From the NCBI GenBank assembly GCA_002731875.1, contig PCCY01000036.1, positions 44,111 to 108,110 of the forward strand: 64,000 nucleotides of DNA, given 5' to 3'. This DNA is from Roseobacter sp. Its GTDB lineage: Bacteria; Pseudomonadota; Alphaproteobacteria; Rhodobacterales; Rhodobacteraceae. Positions within the stretch are counted from its first letter, which is position 1. Each line of letters begins with the position of its first letter. The translations under genes were made by a program, and so were the position numbers. The notes under the pieces were generated by a model. The model had not been told where the DNA came from and made no database searches. It saw only the letters and a program-made list of their open reading frames with translations. Positions 38,015-47,074 of this stretch are shown in pieces.

Positions 38015-38800
38015 ATGGCGCTGAAAGTCAAACCATTGCGTGTCCAACACGCCTATGCTCAGGTGTCTGACCAGATCGAGGCGCAGATCATGAAAGGCGT
38101 GCTGAAACCCGGTGATCAACTTCCTGGTGAAGTTGAGATGGCGGCGATGTTCAATGTCAACCGATCCACGGTGCGCGAAGGCATTCGACGGCTCGAAAGC
38201 GAAGGTTTCGTGCGTCGATCATCTCCGCGCAAGATGGTGGTGTCGATTCCGCGAATGGCGGAACTTTCCTCTCGTCAGACACGCGCGCTCAGCATGCTGG
38301 ATGTCAGCTTTGACGAACTGTGGCATGCGGCGATTGCAACCGAACCTCTTGCCGCTGAACTTGCGGCGCTCCACGCAGACGCGAAAGACTTGTCTACGTT
38401 AACCGATATCCACACGGCGCTTGTTGCGGCCGAAGGTAAGGGAAAGACCACGATAGAGCTTGATACGGCGTTTCATTCGCAGGTTGCCAAAGCGAGCAAG
38501 AACCGGGTGCTTCAGATGGCACGCGAACCGATCGGGTTTCTGCTTTATAGCGGATTCGAGGCGCTGATTCCGCAACTACCGCAAGCCATGTCGCGCCAGA
38601 TTGTCGCGCATAATCACGTGATTGAAGCCATCCGCAACAGGGATCCATCGCGGGCACGGGAATGGATGCATAGGCATATAGACGATTTCAAACGTGGCTA
38701 TATCCAGGCCGGATTACCGCTGAGCACGCCGATATCGGGTGTCCCCGGGCGCTTGGCGCATCTGGCCACCGATAAGGGGCCCAGTGCCGGTTCGAAATAG
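38015..38800 (+). CDS. GntR-family (FCD) transcriptional regulator
   Basis: GDQLPGEVEMAAMFNVNRSTVREGIRRLESEGFV. Confidence 0.85.
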   Translation: MALKVKPLRVQHAYAQVSDQIEAQIMKGVLKPGDQLPGEVEMAAMFNVNRSTVREGIRRLESEGFVRRSSPRKMVVSIPRMAELSSRQTRALSMLDVSFDELWHAAIATEPLAAELAALHADAKDLSTLTDIHTALVAAEGKGKTTIELDTAFHSQVAKASKNRVLQMAREPIGFLLYSGFEALIPQLPQAMSRQIVAHNHVIEAIRNRDPSRAREWMHRHIDDFKRGYIQAGLPLSTPISGVPGRLAHLATDKGPSAGSK

Positions 38801-38810
38801 GAAACAGTAT

Positions 38811-40415
38811 ATGGAACACAATTCGGTCGACGCGCGCGAATTGCGAAAAGAATATCACTATGGCAGCCGTGTTCTTGAGTGCTATGTGGATCGGCCGCGC
38901 AACGTGCATGCGCTTTTGGCGGAAACGGTGGCGCGCTTTGCGCAAAAAGAAGCGGTGTTCTGCGATGAGGTAAGGCTCACTTTCAGTGAACTGGACGACG
39001 AAGTTGCACGCGTGGCGGCTGGCCTTGTCGGTCTTGGCATCGGAGCCGGTGACCGGGTCGCCATGCTTTTGGGAAACGGCGTGCCTTTCGTGGTTCTGAC
39101 ATATGCCGCCGCGCGGATCGGTGCGATCACCGTACCGCTGAGCATACGGGAACAGATGCCGGGAATTCGCCACGCCCTGGTGAATTCTGAAGCCAAGGCA
39201 CTGGTGGTCGAGGCGGCATTCAGCACGATTGTCCCAGAGCCAACCGAGACACCATCGTTGACCGCACGCATATCTGTCGGACCGGCCCAAGGTTTTGAAC
39301 CATACGAGAACCTCAGACAAACTGCACCTCTGACACAACCCGCTGACGTGGATGAAGAGGACACGGCAACGATCCTTTACACGTCGGGAACCACCGGCGT
39401 GCCGAAAGGTGCCACGTTATCGGGTCTGGGGATCGTCCATTCAGCCACGAATTTCGTCAAGACCATGTCGCTCGGCCCGCAGGACTGTACTATTGTGGTG
39501 GTACCGATGAACCATGTCACCGGGTTGGTCGCAGGTATTCACACGCTTGTGCGATGTGGCGGACGTGTTGTGATTATGCGCGAATTCAAGGCGGAAAAAT
39601 TCCTTGAACGCGCGGCAAGCGAAGGCATGAGCTATTCGTTGATGGTTCCTGCGATGTATAACCTCTGCCTGCATCAGGCGGATCTTTCCAGATATGATTT
39701 GTCGAAGTGGCGGGTAGGCGGCTATGGCGGGGCTCCGATGCCCGCCGCGACCATCTCGCGGTTGGCCGATGCATTGCCGGGCCTTGGTCTGATGAACGCC
39801 TACGGAGCCACCGAAACGACGTCGCCGGCTACTGTCATGCCTGCCGATCAGACTGCACAGCGGCGTTTGTCAGTGGGGCGGCCTGTTCCGGGTGCCGAGA
39901 TTTGCGTGATGGATGAACAAGGTTGCGAACAGCCCCCCGGCACCACCGGAGAGCTTTGGATCAGGGGGGCGATGGTTGTGCGCGGCTATTGGCGAAACCC
40001 CGACGCGGACGCGCGCGAATTTGCGGCCGGCTTCTGGAAGTCAGGCGATATCGGAATGATCGATCGTGATGGATACGTGCATATCCTTGATCGCAAGAAA
40101 GACCTGGTCAATCGCGGCGGCCACAAGATTTTTACTGCCGAAGTCGAAAGCGTACTGACTGCATGCGTGGGTGTCATCGAGGCAGCAGTCATCGCAAAGC
40201 CGTGCCCGATGTTGGGCGAGAGGGTACACGCTGTCCTATCAGTACGGACCGACCACGCCAGCGAAGACGAGATCAAGAAACACTGCGCGTCGCAGCTTGC
40301 CGATTACCAATGTCCAGAAAGTTACACGATGTTGGACACATTACTGCCGCGCAACGCGAATGGTAAAATTCTGAAACAACAGCTCAAGACCGATTTGGGG
40401 TTCGCTCATCCCTGA
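38811..40415 (+). CDS. AMP-dependent acyl-CoA synthetase
   Basis: ATILYTSGTTGVPKGA P-loop; GYWRNPDADAREFAAGFWKSGDIGMIDRDGYVHILDRKKD. Confidence 0.9.
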   Translation: MEHNSVDARELRKEYHYGSRVLECYVDRPRNVHALLAETVARFAQKEAVFCDEVRLTFSELDDEVARVAAGLVGLGIGAGDRVAMLLGNGVPFVVLTYAAARIGAITVPLSIREQMPGIRHALVNSEAKALVVEAAFSTIVPEPTETPSLTARISVGPAQGFEPYENLRQTAPLTQPADVDEEDTATILYTSGTTGVPKGATLSGLGIVHSATNFVKTMSLGPQDCTIVVVPMNHVTGLVAGIHTLVRCGGRVVIMREFKAEKFLERAASEGMSYSLMVPAMYNLCLHQADLSRYDLSKWRVGGYGGAPMPAATISRLADALPGLGLMNAYGATETTSPATVMPADQTAQRRLSVGRPVPGAEICVMDEQGCEQPPGTTGELWIRGAMVVRGYWRNPDADAREFAAGFWKSGDIGMIDRDGYVHILDRKKDLVNRGGHKIFTAEVESVLTACVGVIEAAVIAKPCPMLGERVHAVLSVRTDHASEDEIKKHCASQLADYQCPESYTMLDTLLPRNANGKILKQQLKTDLGFAHP

Positions 40416-40464
40416 CCGCTGCCAACTCTCCTAGATATTCACTGACCTGGCAAAGCTGCCTAGC

Positions 40465-41679
40465 TTGCACACAAAGGAAACCAAACACATGAACAACAAG
40501 CTGGAACGCAATAGCATATCCCCACGCGCATTGGAGATCGCCGATCGGGTCGAGGCCTTCGTGCGCGAAAAGATCATCCCCTTCGAAGGTGACCCCCGGT
40601 GCGGGTCACACGGGCCATCGGACGAGCTTGCCGACGAGATGAAAGCGTTGGCGCGTTCCGCCGGCGTCATGACGCCCCATATCCTGGATGACGGCGGTCA
40701 CCTGACGCAAAGAGAAACGGCAGCCGTGCTTATCCGTTCAGGATTGTCCCCGCTGGGACCGTTGGCGTGCCACACCTGCGCCCCGGACGAAGGCAACATG
40801 TATCTGCTGGGCAAGGTCGCTTCGCCCGAACTGAAACAGCGGTTTTTGCCGCGGATGGTCGATGGCAGTATCCGGTCCGCGTTCTTCATGACCGAACCTG
40901 CCGAAGAAGGCGGCGCGGGGTCCGACCCATCGATGATGTTGACCACTTGCCGGATGGATGGAAACCACTGGATAATCAACGGGCGCAAGACTTTCATCAC
41001 CGGGGCAGACGGCGCGGGCATGGGTATCATCATGGCCAAATCCGATGACGGGGCCTGCATGTTCCTGGTTGACCTGCCGGATCCGGCCATCCGTATCGAA
41101 AGAGTCATGGACACCATCGACAGCTCTATGCCCGGAGGCCATGCGGTTATCACCATCGACAACCTGCGCGTTCCCGCCGATCAGATGTTGGGTGCGTCGG
41201 GCGAAGGGTTCAAGTATGCGCAGGTCCGCCTCGCTCCGGCGCGCCTGAGCCACTGCATGAGATGGCTCGGCGCATGTATCCGTGCAAACGAGATCGCTAC
41301 GGATTATGCGAACCGCCGCATGGCGTTCGGCAAGCCGTTGGTGGACCACGAAGGCGTCGGGTTCATGCTGGCAGAGAACCTTATCGACCTCAAGCAAGCA
41401 GAGTTGATGACCTATTGGTGCGCCGATGTCCTGGATAGCGGTGCACAAGGCGGAACCGAAAGTTCCATGACCAAGGTCGCCGTATCAGAAGCGCTGATGC
41501 GCGTGGCGGACCGGTGTGTTCAATGTACGGGTGGACAGGGCGTGTCCGCCGATACCATCGTGGAGCAGGTGTTCCGCGAGATACGTGCGTTTCGTATCTA
41601 TGATGGACCAACCGAGGTGCACAAATGGAGCCTTGCCAAAAAGATCAAGCGGGATTGGAAGTCGGAGCAACCTGCGTGA
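40465..41679 (+). CDS. Acyl-CoA dehydrogenase family protein (ACAD10/11-like)
   Basis: FFMTEPAEEGGAGSDPSMM, CTGGQGVSADTIVEQVFREIRAFRIYDGPTEVHK. Confidence 0.85.
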   Translation: MHTKETKHMNNKLERNSISPRALEIADRVEAFVREKIIPFEGDPRCGSHGPSDELADEMKALARSAGVMTPHILDDGGHLTQRETAAVLIRSGLSPLGPLACHTCAPDEGNMYLLGKVASPELKQRFLPRMVDGSIRSAFFMTEPAEEGGAGSDPSMMLTTCRMDGNHWIINGRKTFITGADGAGMGIIMAKSDDGACMFLVDLPDPAIRIERVMDTIDSSMPGGHAVITIDNLRVPADQMLGASGEGFKYAQVRLAPARLSHCMRWLGACIRANEIATDYANRRMAFGKPLVDHEGVGFMLAENLIDLKQAELMTYWCADVLDSGAQGGTESSMTKVAVSEALMRVADRCVQCTGGQGVSADTIVEQVFREIRAFRIYDGPTEVHKWSLAKKIKRDWKSEQPA

Positions 41680-42749
41680 CAAAAGGTGCTTCAGACCCTG
41701 AGTTGAACCAGGGTGTGATACCTGTACGTGATGGTTTCGGGTTTGACTACGCCGCCCTGACGCGGTGGATGGAGGCGCATGTCGAAGGTTTTCAGGGACC
41801 TTTGACAGTATACGAATTCCGCGGGGGCCAGTCCAACCCGACGTACAAGCTTGTCACGCCGGGCAAAACATACGTGTTGCGTCGCAAACCGTTTGGAGAC
41901 TTGATCGCTGGTGCACATGCGGTTGACCGTGAAGCACGCATATTGCTCGCGTTGGGTGCGACGGGCTTCCCTGTCGCGCGGGTGTATGGTGTGTGCCTTG
42001 ACGAAGATGTCATCGGCAGCTGGTTCTACATCATGGACATGGTGGAGGGCCGTATTTTCTGGGACGCCACCTTTGCGTCGGTTCCCGCCGATCGGCGCCC
42101 ACCATATTTTTCGGCGATGAATGATACCTTGGCGCGGCTGCACCAGATTGATGCGGCTGCGATAGGGTTGGCTGATTTCGGCCGCGGAGAAAATTACCTG
42201 GCACGGCAAATAAGCCGATGGACACGATCCTATCTTTCGGACAGCGACGCAGGCAGAGATGCCGGTATGGACTGGCTGATCGAATTTCTGCCAAATGCCA
42301 TTCCCGACAGTGACGAATCCGCGATCGTGCATGGTGATTATCGGTGCGACAATATGATTTTCCATCCCACAGAGCCAAAGATTGTGGCCGTCTTGGATTG
42401 GGAGCTATCGACCCTTGGTCACCCGTTGGCGGATTTTACCTATCACGCCATGATGTACCGTATGCCGCCGCAGATCGTGGCAGGACTTGGCGATGTTGAC
42501 CCTGCCAGCCTCAATATTCCGACCGAGGCCGAATATGTTGAACAGTATTGCGCGGCCACGGGGCGACGTTCGATTCCCAACTACGAGTTCTTCATCGCCT
42601 TCAACTTTTTTCGAATGGCGGCGATCTTCCACGGTATCAAGGGGCGTGTGGTACGTGGCTCTGCTGCGTCTGCGCATTCAGCACAACGGGTTCAGCATTA
42701 TCCTGTTTTGGTCAAGTTGGCAGTGGACGCGGCAAAGGCATGCGCATGA
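41676..42749 (+). CDS. Phosphotransferase family (APH-fold) kinase, ACAD10/11 kinase-domain-like
   Basis: FRGGQSNPTYKLVTPGKTYVLRRKPFG..., VHGDYRCDNMIFHPTEPKIVAVLDWELSTLGHPLADF; GTG start overlapping the ACAD stop. Confidence 0.85.
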   Translation: MTKGASDPELNQGVIPVRDGFGFDYAALTRWMEAHVEGFQGPLTVYEFRGGQSNPTYKLVTPGKTYVLRRKPFGDLIAGAHAVDREARILLALGATGFPVARVYGVCLDEDVIGSWFYIMDMVEGRIFWDATFASVPADRRPPYFSAMNDTLARLHQIDAAAIGLADFGRGENYLARQISRWTRSYLSDSDAGRDAGMDWLIEFLPNAIPDSDESAIVHGDYRCDNMIFHPTEPKIVAVLDWELSTLGHPLADFTYHAMMYRMPPQIVAGLGDVDPASLNIPTEAEYVEQYCAATGRRSIPNYEFFIAFNFFRMAAIFHGIKGRVVRGSAASAHSAQRVQHYPVLVKLAVDAAKACA

Positions 42750-42894
42750 CCGGATCAATTTCATGCCATAGATGTCGGAAAATTGTCATTATCCGGATCT
42801 TGGCAATAGAACGGGAAATCTCGGTACACTAGCGTATGAAAATGTACGAGATGTATGCGAGCTTGGGCCCGGTAATTTGAATAAGGACAATGGT

Positions 42895-45207
42895 GTGAGC
42901 AAAACTGAACGTGATCGGCTGACCAGTACCCATTGGGGCACTTATAACGTCGACGTGGAGCATGGGCGCGTCGTTGGCATTCGGCCTTTTTCGCAAGACC
43001 CTGATCCGTCGCCCATCGGGCCCGGGATAGTTGATGTACTTGACGGACCCACGCGCATCACGGCACCGATGGTGCGCAAAAGTTGGCTTGAGGGTGGCCC
43101 CGGGACGGCAGGGCACCTGCGTGGCCATGACAGCTTCGTACAGGTGAGCTGGGACGAAGTAGATCGGCTCGTGGCCTCCGAGCTTGCTCGGGTAATAGAG
43201 GAACACGGAAATCAGGCGATATATGCCGGGTCTTACGGCTGGGCGAGTGCGGGAAGGTTTCATCATGCGCAAGGCCAGTTGAAACGTTTTCTCAACTGTA
43301 TCGGAGGGTTCACGGGGTCACGTAATACCTATAGCTTTGCCGCCGCCGAGGTCGTAGTGCCGCATGTTATCGGTGATTTTCGCGGCCCGCTGGAAAGCGC
43401 GACCTCTTGGGAGTCGATCGCGAAACACTGTGAACTTTTTGTCGCTTTTGGTGGCATCCCGTTGAAGAACGGTCAAATCTCGCAAGGGGGTGTCGGCGCG
43501 CACGTACAAAAAGCCGGCGTGACGGCCGCTGCCGAGGCCGGGGTTCAGTTTGTCAGCATCTCTCCGCTTAAGGACGACATGGCACCGAATGCGCGCGCGC
43601 AATGGATTGCGCCGCGTCCGTCGACCGACGCGGCGCTTATGCTGGGGCTGGCGTTTGTTCTTTTGGACGAAGATTTGTTGGATCAGCCGTTCCTGGATGG
43701 ATACACGACAGGTTTTGGAAAATTTGCCGCCTATCTGCGTGGTCAAGAAGATGGCATCGCCAAAACACCTGAATGGGCCGCGGACATCTGTGACATCCCA
43801 GCCGATACCATTCGAGATCTGGCCCGTCGGATGGCGTCGCAACGCTGCATGATTTCCGTGAGCTGGTCGTTGACCCGTCAGGATCACGGAGAGCAACCTT
43901 ATTGGGCGGCTATAACGTTGGCGGCAATGTTGGGGCAAATCGGGTTGCCGGGCACTGGTTTCGGCTTTGGCTATTCGGCCATGAACAACGTGGGATTGCA
44001 ACGACGCTATATTGATTACGCGTCGATGCCGCAGGGCGTAAACCCGGTATCGAGCTTCATTCCGGTGGCGCGCGTTACCGACATGCTGGAAAATCCCAAC
44101 GGACGTTTTGATTATGACGGTCAGCAGATGTTGTATCCTGACGTGCGGCTGGTCTGGTGGGCTGGCGGCAACCCGTTTCATCACCACCAGGACCTGAACC
44201 GGATGCGGCAGGCGTGGGCGCGGCCTGAAACGGTGATTGCGAACGAATGGTGTTGGAACAGTCTGGCGCGCCATGCCGATATCGTGTTGCCGTGTACTAC
44301 CCCCCTTGAACGCAGTGATATCGCCCTGACACCAAAGGACCCGTTTCAGGTGGTGATGGACCAAGCCATCGACCCTGTGGGACAGGCAAAAAGCGATCAT
44401 GATATTTTGCGCGGCATCGCCGCGCGAATGGGGGTCGAAGAAGCATTTACAGAGAACCGCAGCCCCGAAGACTGGCAGCGCTGGCTATATGACATATCTC
44501 GCCAATCCGCCGCCCGCGAGGGTGTAAGCCTTCCGGATTGGGAAAGTTTTCAACGCGACGGCGTTTTTCGCGTTCCAGACCCGGACCATGACACTGTCAT
44601 GCTCGAAGATTTTCGGCGCGATCCCGTCAAGCATCCATTGCAGACCCCCAGTGGAAAGATCGAGATATTTTCCCAGACAATTGCGGGCTTCGGGTATGAC
44701 GACTGCCCAGGTCATCCCACTTGGATGGAGCCTTTGGAATGGCTGGGCAATGCGCACAGCTATCCTTTGCATATGATTTCAAATCAGCCTCGCAACAAGC
44801 TCCATTCGCAGCTTGACCATGGTGCGGTTAGCCAAGCGGACCGTGAGGCAGGGTGGGAACCCTGTTTGATGAACAGGGCTGATGCGACGGCCAGAGGTTT
44901 ACACGAAGGGCAGGTGGTGCGGATATTCAACGACAGGGGGTCCTGCTATGCCAGAGTGCACCTGAGCGATGATATCATGCACGGCGTCGTTCAAATTGCC
45001 ACGGGTGCCTGGTATGACCCCAGCGACGACAGTTGTCGCAATGGAAACCCCAATGTGTTGACCGTGGACAAGGGAACATCGCGGCTGGCACAGGGACCCA
45101 TCGCCCATACGTGTTTGGTGGATGTTGAACCTGCGGGTGCGGATATCAAACCATCACAGATCTATACCCCACCCAACGTGATAGAACGCGACAAAATTGA
45201 CGCTTGA
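42895..45207 (+). CDS. Molybdopterin oxidoreductase, BisC/DMSO-reductase family (probably cytoplasmic)
   Basis: GSYGWASAGRFHHAQ; DYASMPQGVNPV; no TAT leader; GTG start proposed. Confidence 0.8.
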   Translation: MSKTERDRLTSTHWGTYNVDVEHGRVVGIRPFSQDPDPSPIGPGIVDVLDGPTRITAPMVRKSWLEGGPGTAGHLRGHDSFVQVSWDEVDRLVASELARVIEEHGNQAIYAGSYGWASAGRFHHAQGQLKRFLNCIGGFTGSRNTYSFAAAEVVVPHVIGDFRGPLESATSWESIAKHCELFVAFGGIPLKNGQISQGGVGAHVQKAGVTAAAEAGVQFVSISPLKDDMAPNARAQWIAPRPSTDAALMLGLAFVLLDEDLLDQPFLDGYTTGFGKFAAYLRGQEDGIAKTPEWAADICDIPADTIRDLARRMASQRCMISVSWSLTRQDHGEQPYWAAITLAAMLGQIGLPGTGFGFGYSAMNNVGLQRRYIDYASMPQGVNPVSSFIPVARVTDMLENPNGRFDYDGQQMLYPDVRLVWWAGGNPFHHHQDLNRMRQAWARPETVIANEWCWNSLARHADIVLPCTTPLERSDIALTPKDPFQVVMDQAIDPVGQAKSDHDILRGIAARMGVEEAFTENRSPEDWQRWLYDISRQSAAREGVSLPDWESFQRDGVFRVPDPDHDTVMLEDFRRDPVKHPLQTPSGKIEIFSQTIAGFGYDDCPGHPTWMEPLEWLGNAHSYPLHMISNQPRNKLHSQLDHGAVSQADREAGWEPCLMNRADATARGLHEGQVVRIFNDRGSCYARVHLSDDIMHGVVQIATGAWYDPSDDSCRNGNPNVLTVDKGTSRLAQGPIAHTCLVDVEPAGADIKPSQIYTPPNVIERDKIDA

Positions 45208-45364
45208 AAAACCCCCTTAGGTTGCGGTTTCTCTTGCCAGAGATTCTCTAGGGAAGTCGAACTTGTTCTATCAAGTTAGGAACTTATGGCAAACGAACGG
45301 GTTTATTTGGCAAGTGATTGCACCAATGAGTTGACCATTCTACCATAGCGACAGAGGTACCAAG

Positions 45365-46057
45365 ATGGAATTTTTCGCTTTTCTTGCAGACCCTTGGTTC
45401 GTCACTTCTTGGTACTTCATCGGTGTGGGCGGTGCCGGGTGGGCCTTGTACGACATGCTGTTTGTAAACACTGCCGTTAACCCACCCTTAAAGGCGGCGT
45501 GGCCAATCATTATCTTCTTCTTTTCCGTTCTGGGCTTGGCGTTTTACTTCTGGACCTGCCGACCGTCCGGTGTTGGCGACATGACGGAAAAGGAAAAAAA
45601 GGAAAAACACAAAGAGTATGTCGACAATACATTTTACAAAACAAACGGTGCCTTGATTCACTGCGTCGGAGGGGACGGGCTGGGCATTGTGACTGCGATG
45701 ATCGTCCTTCGCCTTAGTAATGTAACCTTCTGGCAGGAATTCTGGGTGGAATACGCTGTGGGTTTTGCCTTTGGCTGGATCATATTCCAACTTTGGGCGT
45801 TTCTGCTACAGGACAACGACATTCTCACAGCGCTGTTCAAGGCATTCCGGGCCGAATTTTTCTCGATGGCATCGGTCATGATCGGCATGGGTTTAGTGAT
45901 GGCACAAATTACCCCACGCGTGGTTGGCGCGGCACCGCCCCCTGACACTTTCGCGTTTTGGGGCTTTGCGAGCTTTGGCCTCCTCGTGGGCGCAATACTC
46001 ACCTTTCCGGTCAATTACGCACTAATCAAACTAGGGTGGAAGCATGGGATGTCCTGA
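45365..46057 (+). CDS. Polytopic membrane protein of unknown function (possibly DUF4396-like)
   Basis: Several hydrophobic segments; HCVGGDGLGI motif; overlaps next ORF. Confidence 0.55.
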   Translation: MEFFAFLADPWFVTSWYFIGVGGAGWALYDMLFVNTAVNPPLKAAWPIIIFFFSVLGLAFYFWTCRPSGVGDMTEKEKKEKHKEYVDNTFYKTNGALIHCVGGDGLGIVTAMIVLRLSNVTFWQEFWVEYAVGFAFGWIIFQLWAFLLQDNDILTALFKAFRAEFFSMASVMIGMGLVMAQITPRVVGAAPPPDTFAFWGFASFGLLVGAILTFPVNYALIKLGWKHGMS

Positions 46058-46706
46058 AAAAACAACGGGCCGTGCAGCGATAATTGCGCTTGCATGCGCG
46101 CTTGTGGGTGTTCCAGCGGGGGCACAGCAAACTGACAAGGCACCTCCGCCCGGTCTCGCCCTGCAAGAGGGGGTGACCAACCAGCTCAACAAAGCGATAT
46201 CAGGCTTGTCTTCGGGCACAAGGGGGGCGTCGGTAACCGCAATGGACGAAGCATTCCGTGTATTGGAGGTCGCCAAATATAGTGAGCTTTCAAGGGGCAT
46301 GTTTTCAGAAGCAGAGAGCGCAGTTAAGCAGGCCCGCCGGGCACTTCAGAACGGGCGCAGAGCTGACGCGGTCGCCAAGCTTGAACAAGCAGTCTCCGCG
46401 CTTGAAGGCTCCGATGTCCCGCAATTGGGTCGAAAGGCCGATCTTGCCGAATACGAAGGCGCTATTCTGGTCAACGCCGACGGAAAAACGCTGGGGGAGC
46501 TGAATGCCGAAGTCGAATCGGAAGGTGTGGTCGCGGTGATCGGCAATTGGCAAGACACTCTCGGGTTTATTGATCTGGGGGGCCAGGAAGTGGTTCTGCC
46601 CCGTGATATGATTATCCTGGGTAAACCAGCACCGTTGGGGGGGGATATTGCTGTACTGGCTGACAGTTCCCGGCGGTACGCGGTGAAGGAGAAATGGCGC
46701 CGCTAA
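46044..46706 (+). CDS. Exported protein with helical region and PRC-barrel-like C-terminal domain, function unknown
   Basis: Signal-like N-terminus ending AGAQ; YEGAILVNADGKTLGELNAEVESEGVVAVIGNWQDTLGFIDLGGQEVVLPRDMI. Confidence 0.55.
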   Translation: MGCPEKTTGRAAIIALACALVGVPAGAQQTDKAPPPGLALQEGVTNQLNKAISGLSSGTRGASVTAMDEAFRVLEVAKYSELSRGMFSEAESAVKQARRALQNGRRADAVAKLEQAVSALEGSDVPQLGRKADLAEYEGAILVNADGKTLGELNAEVESEGVVAVIGNWQDTLGFIDLGGQEVVLPRDMIILGKPAPLGGDIAVLADSSRRYAVKEKWRR

Positions 46707-46939
46707 TTCGCAACCAAGGGTGTCGCAGGTTAAAATTCCGCGTAATGGTCCGGAAAGATAGGGCGGCAACCTCCGCTTCGGGCTTATAGTGCACCTATCG
46801 GATGGTTAATCCTTCGCCGCCCCGATGGCAGGGATGGTTAATTTGGCTATCACAGTGCATTTGCGCAGATTTAGAAACCAGTTGGCAACAGCAGTTCTAT
46901 GGGAGAAAGGCTGTTGCCGACCTGTGGGTTTATGTCACT

Positions 46940-47074
46940 CTAGTCGCCCGAATAGACCTTTAACGACGGTCCCTTTACCCGTTCAACACTGGTGACATAA
47001 AGGTTTTGATAGCCCAGATATGTTACCCCGGCGATAACCGAAGCAAGGGTCAATCCATATAAGAATGTCTTCAC
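46940..47074 (-). CDS. Small single-TM protein (44 aa) linked to formate dehydrogenase gamma subunit
   Basis: GTG start overlaps the fdh gamma stop (CCGTTGTGAAG); VKTFLYGLTLASVIAGVTYLGYQNLYVTSVERVKGPSLKVYSGD. Confidence 0.55.
   Translation of the reverse strand: MKTFLYGLTLASVIAGVTYLGYQNLYVTSVERVKGPSLKVYSGD

Noticed and set aside
40305-40312. ATTACCAA in the acyl-CoA synthetase gene
   Set aside because: Intragenic half-site; an 8-mer is expected about twice by chance in both strands of 64 kb.
43318-44400. 360-aa minus-strand ORF opposite the BisC-like gene
   Set aside because: Shadow frame, no recognisable motif.
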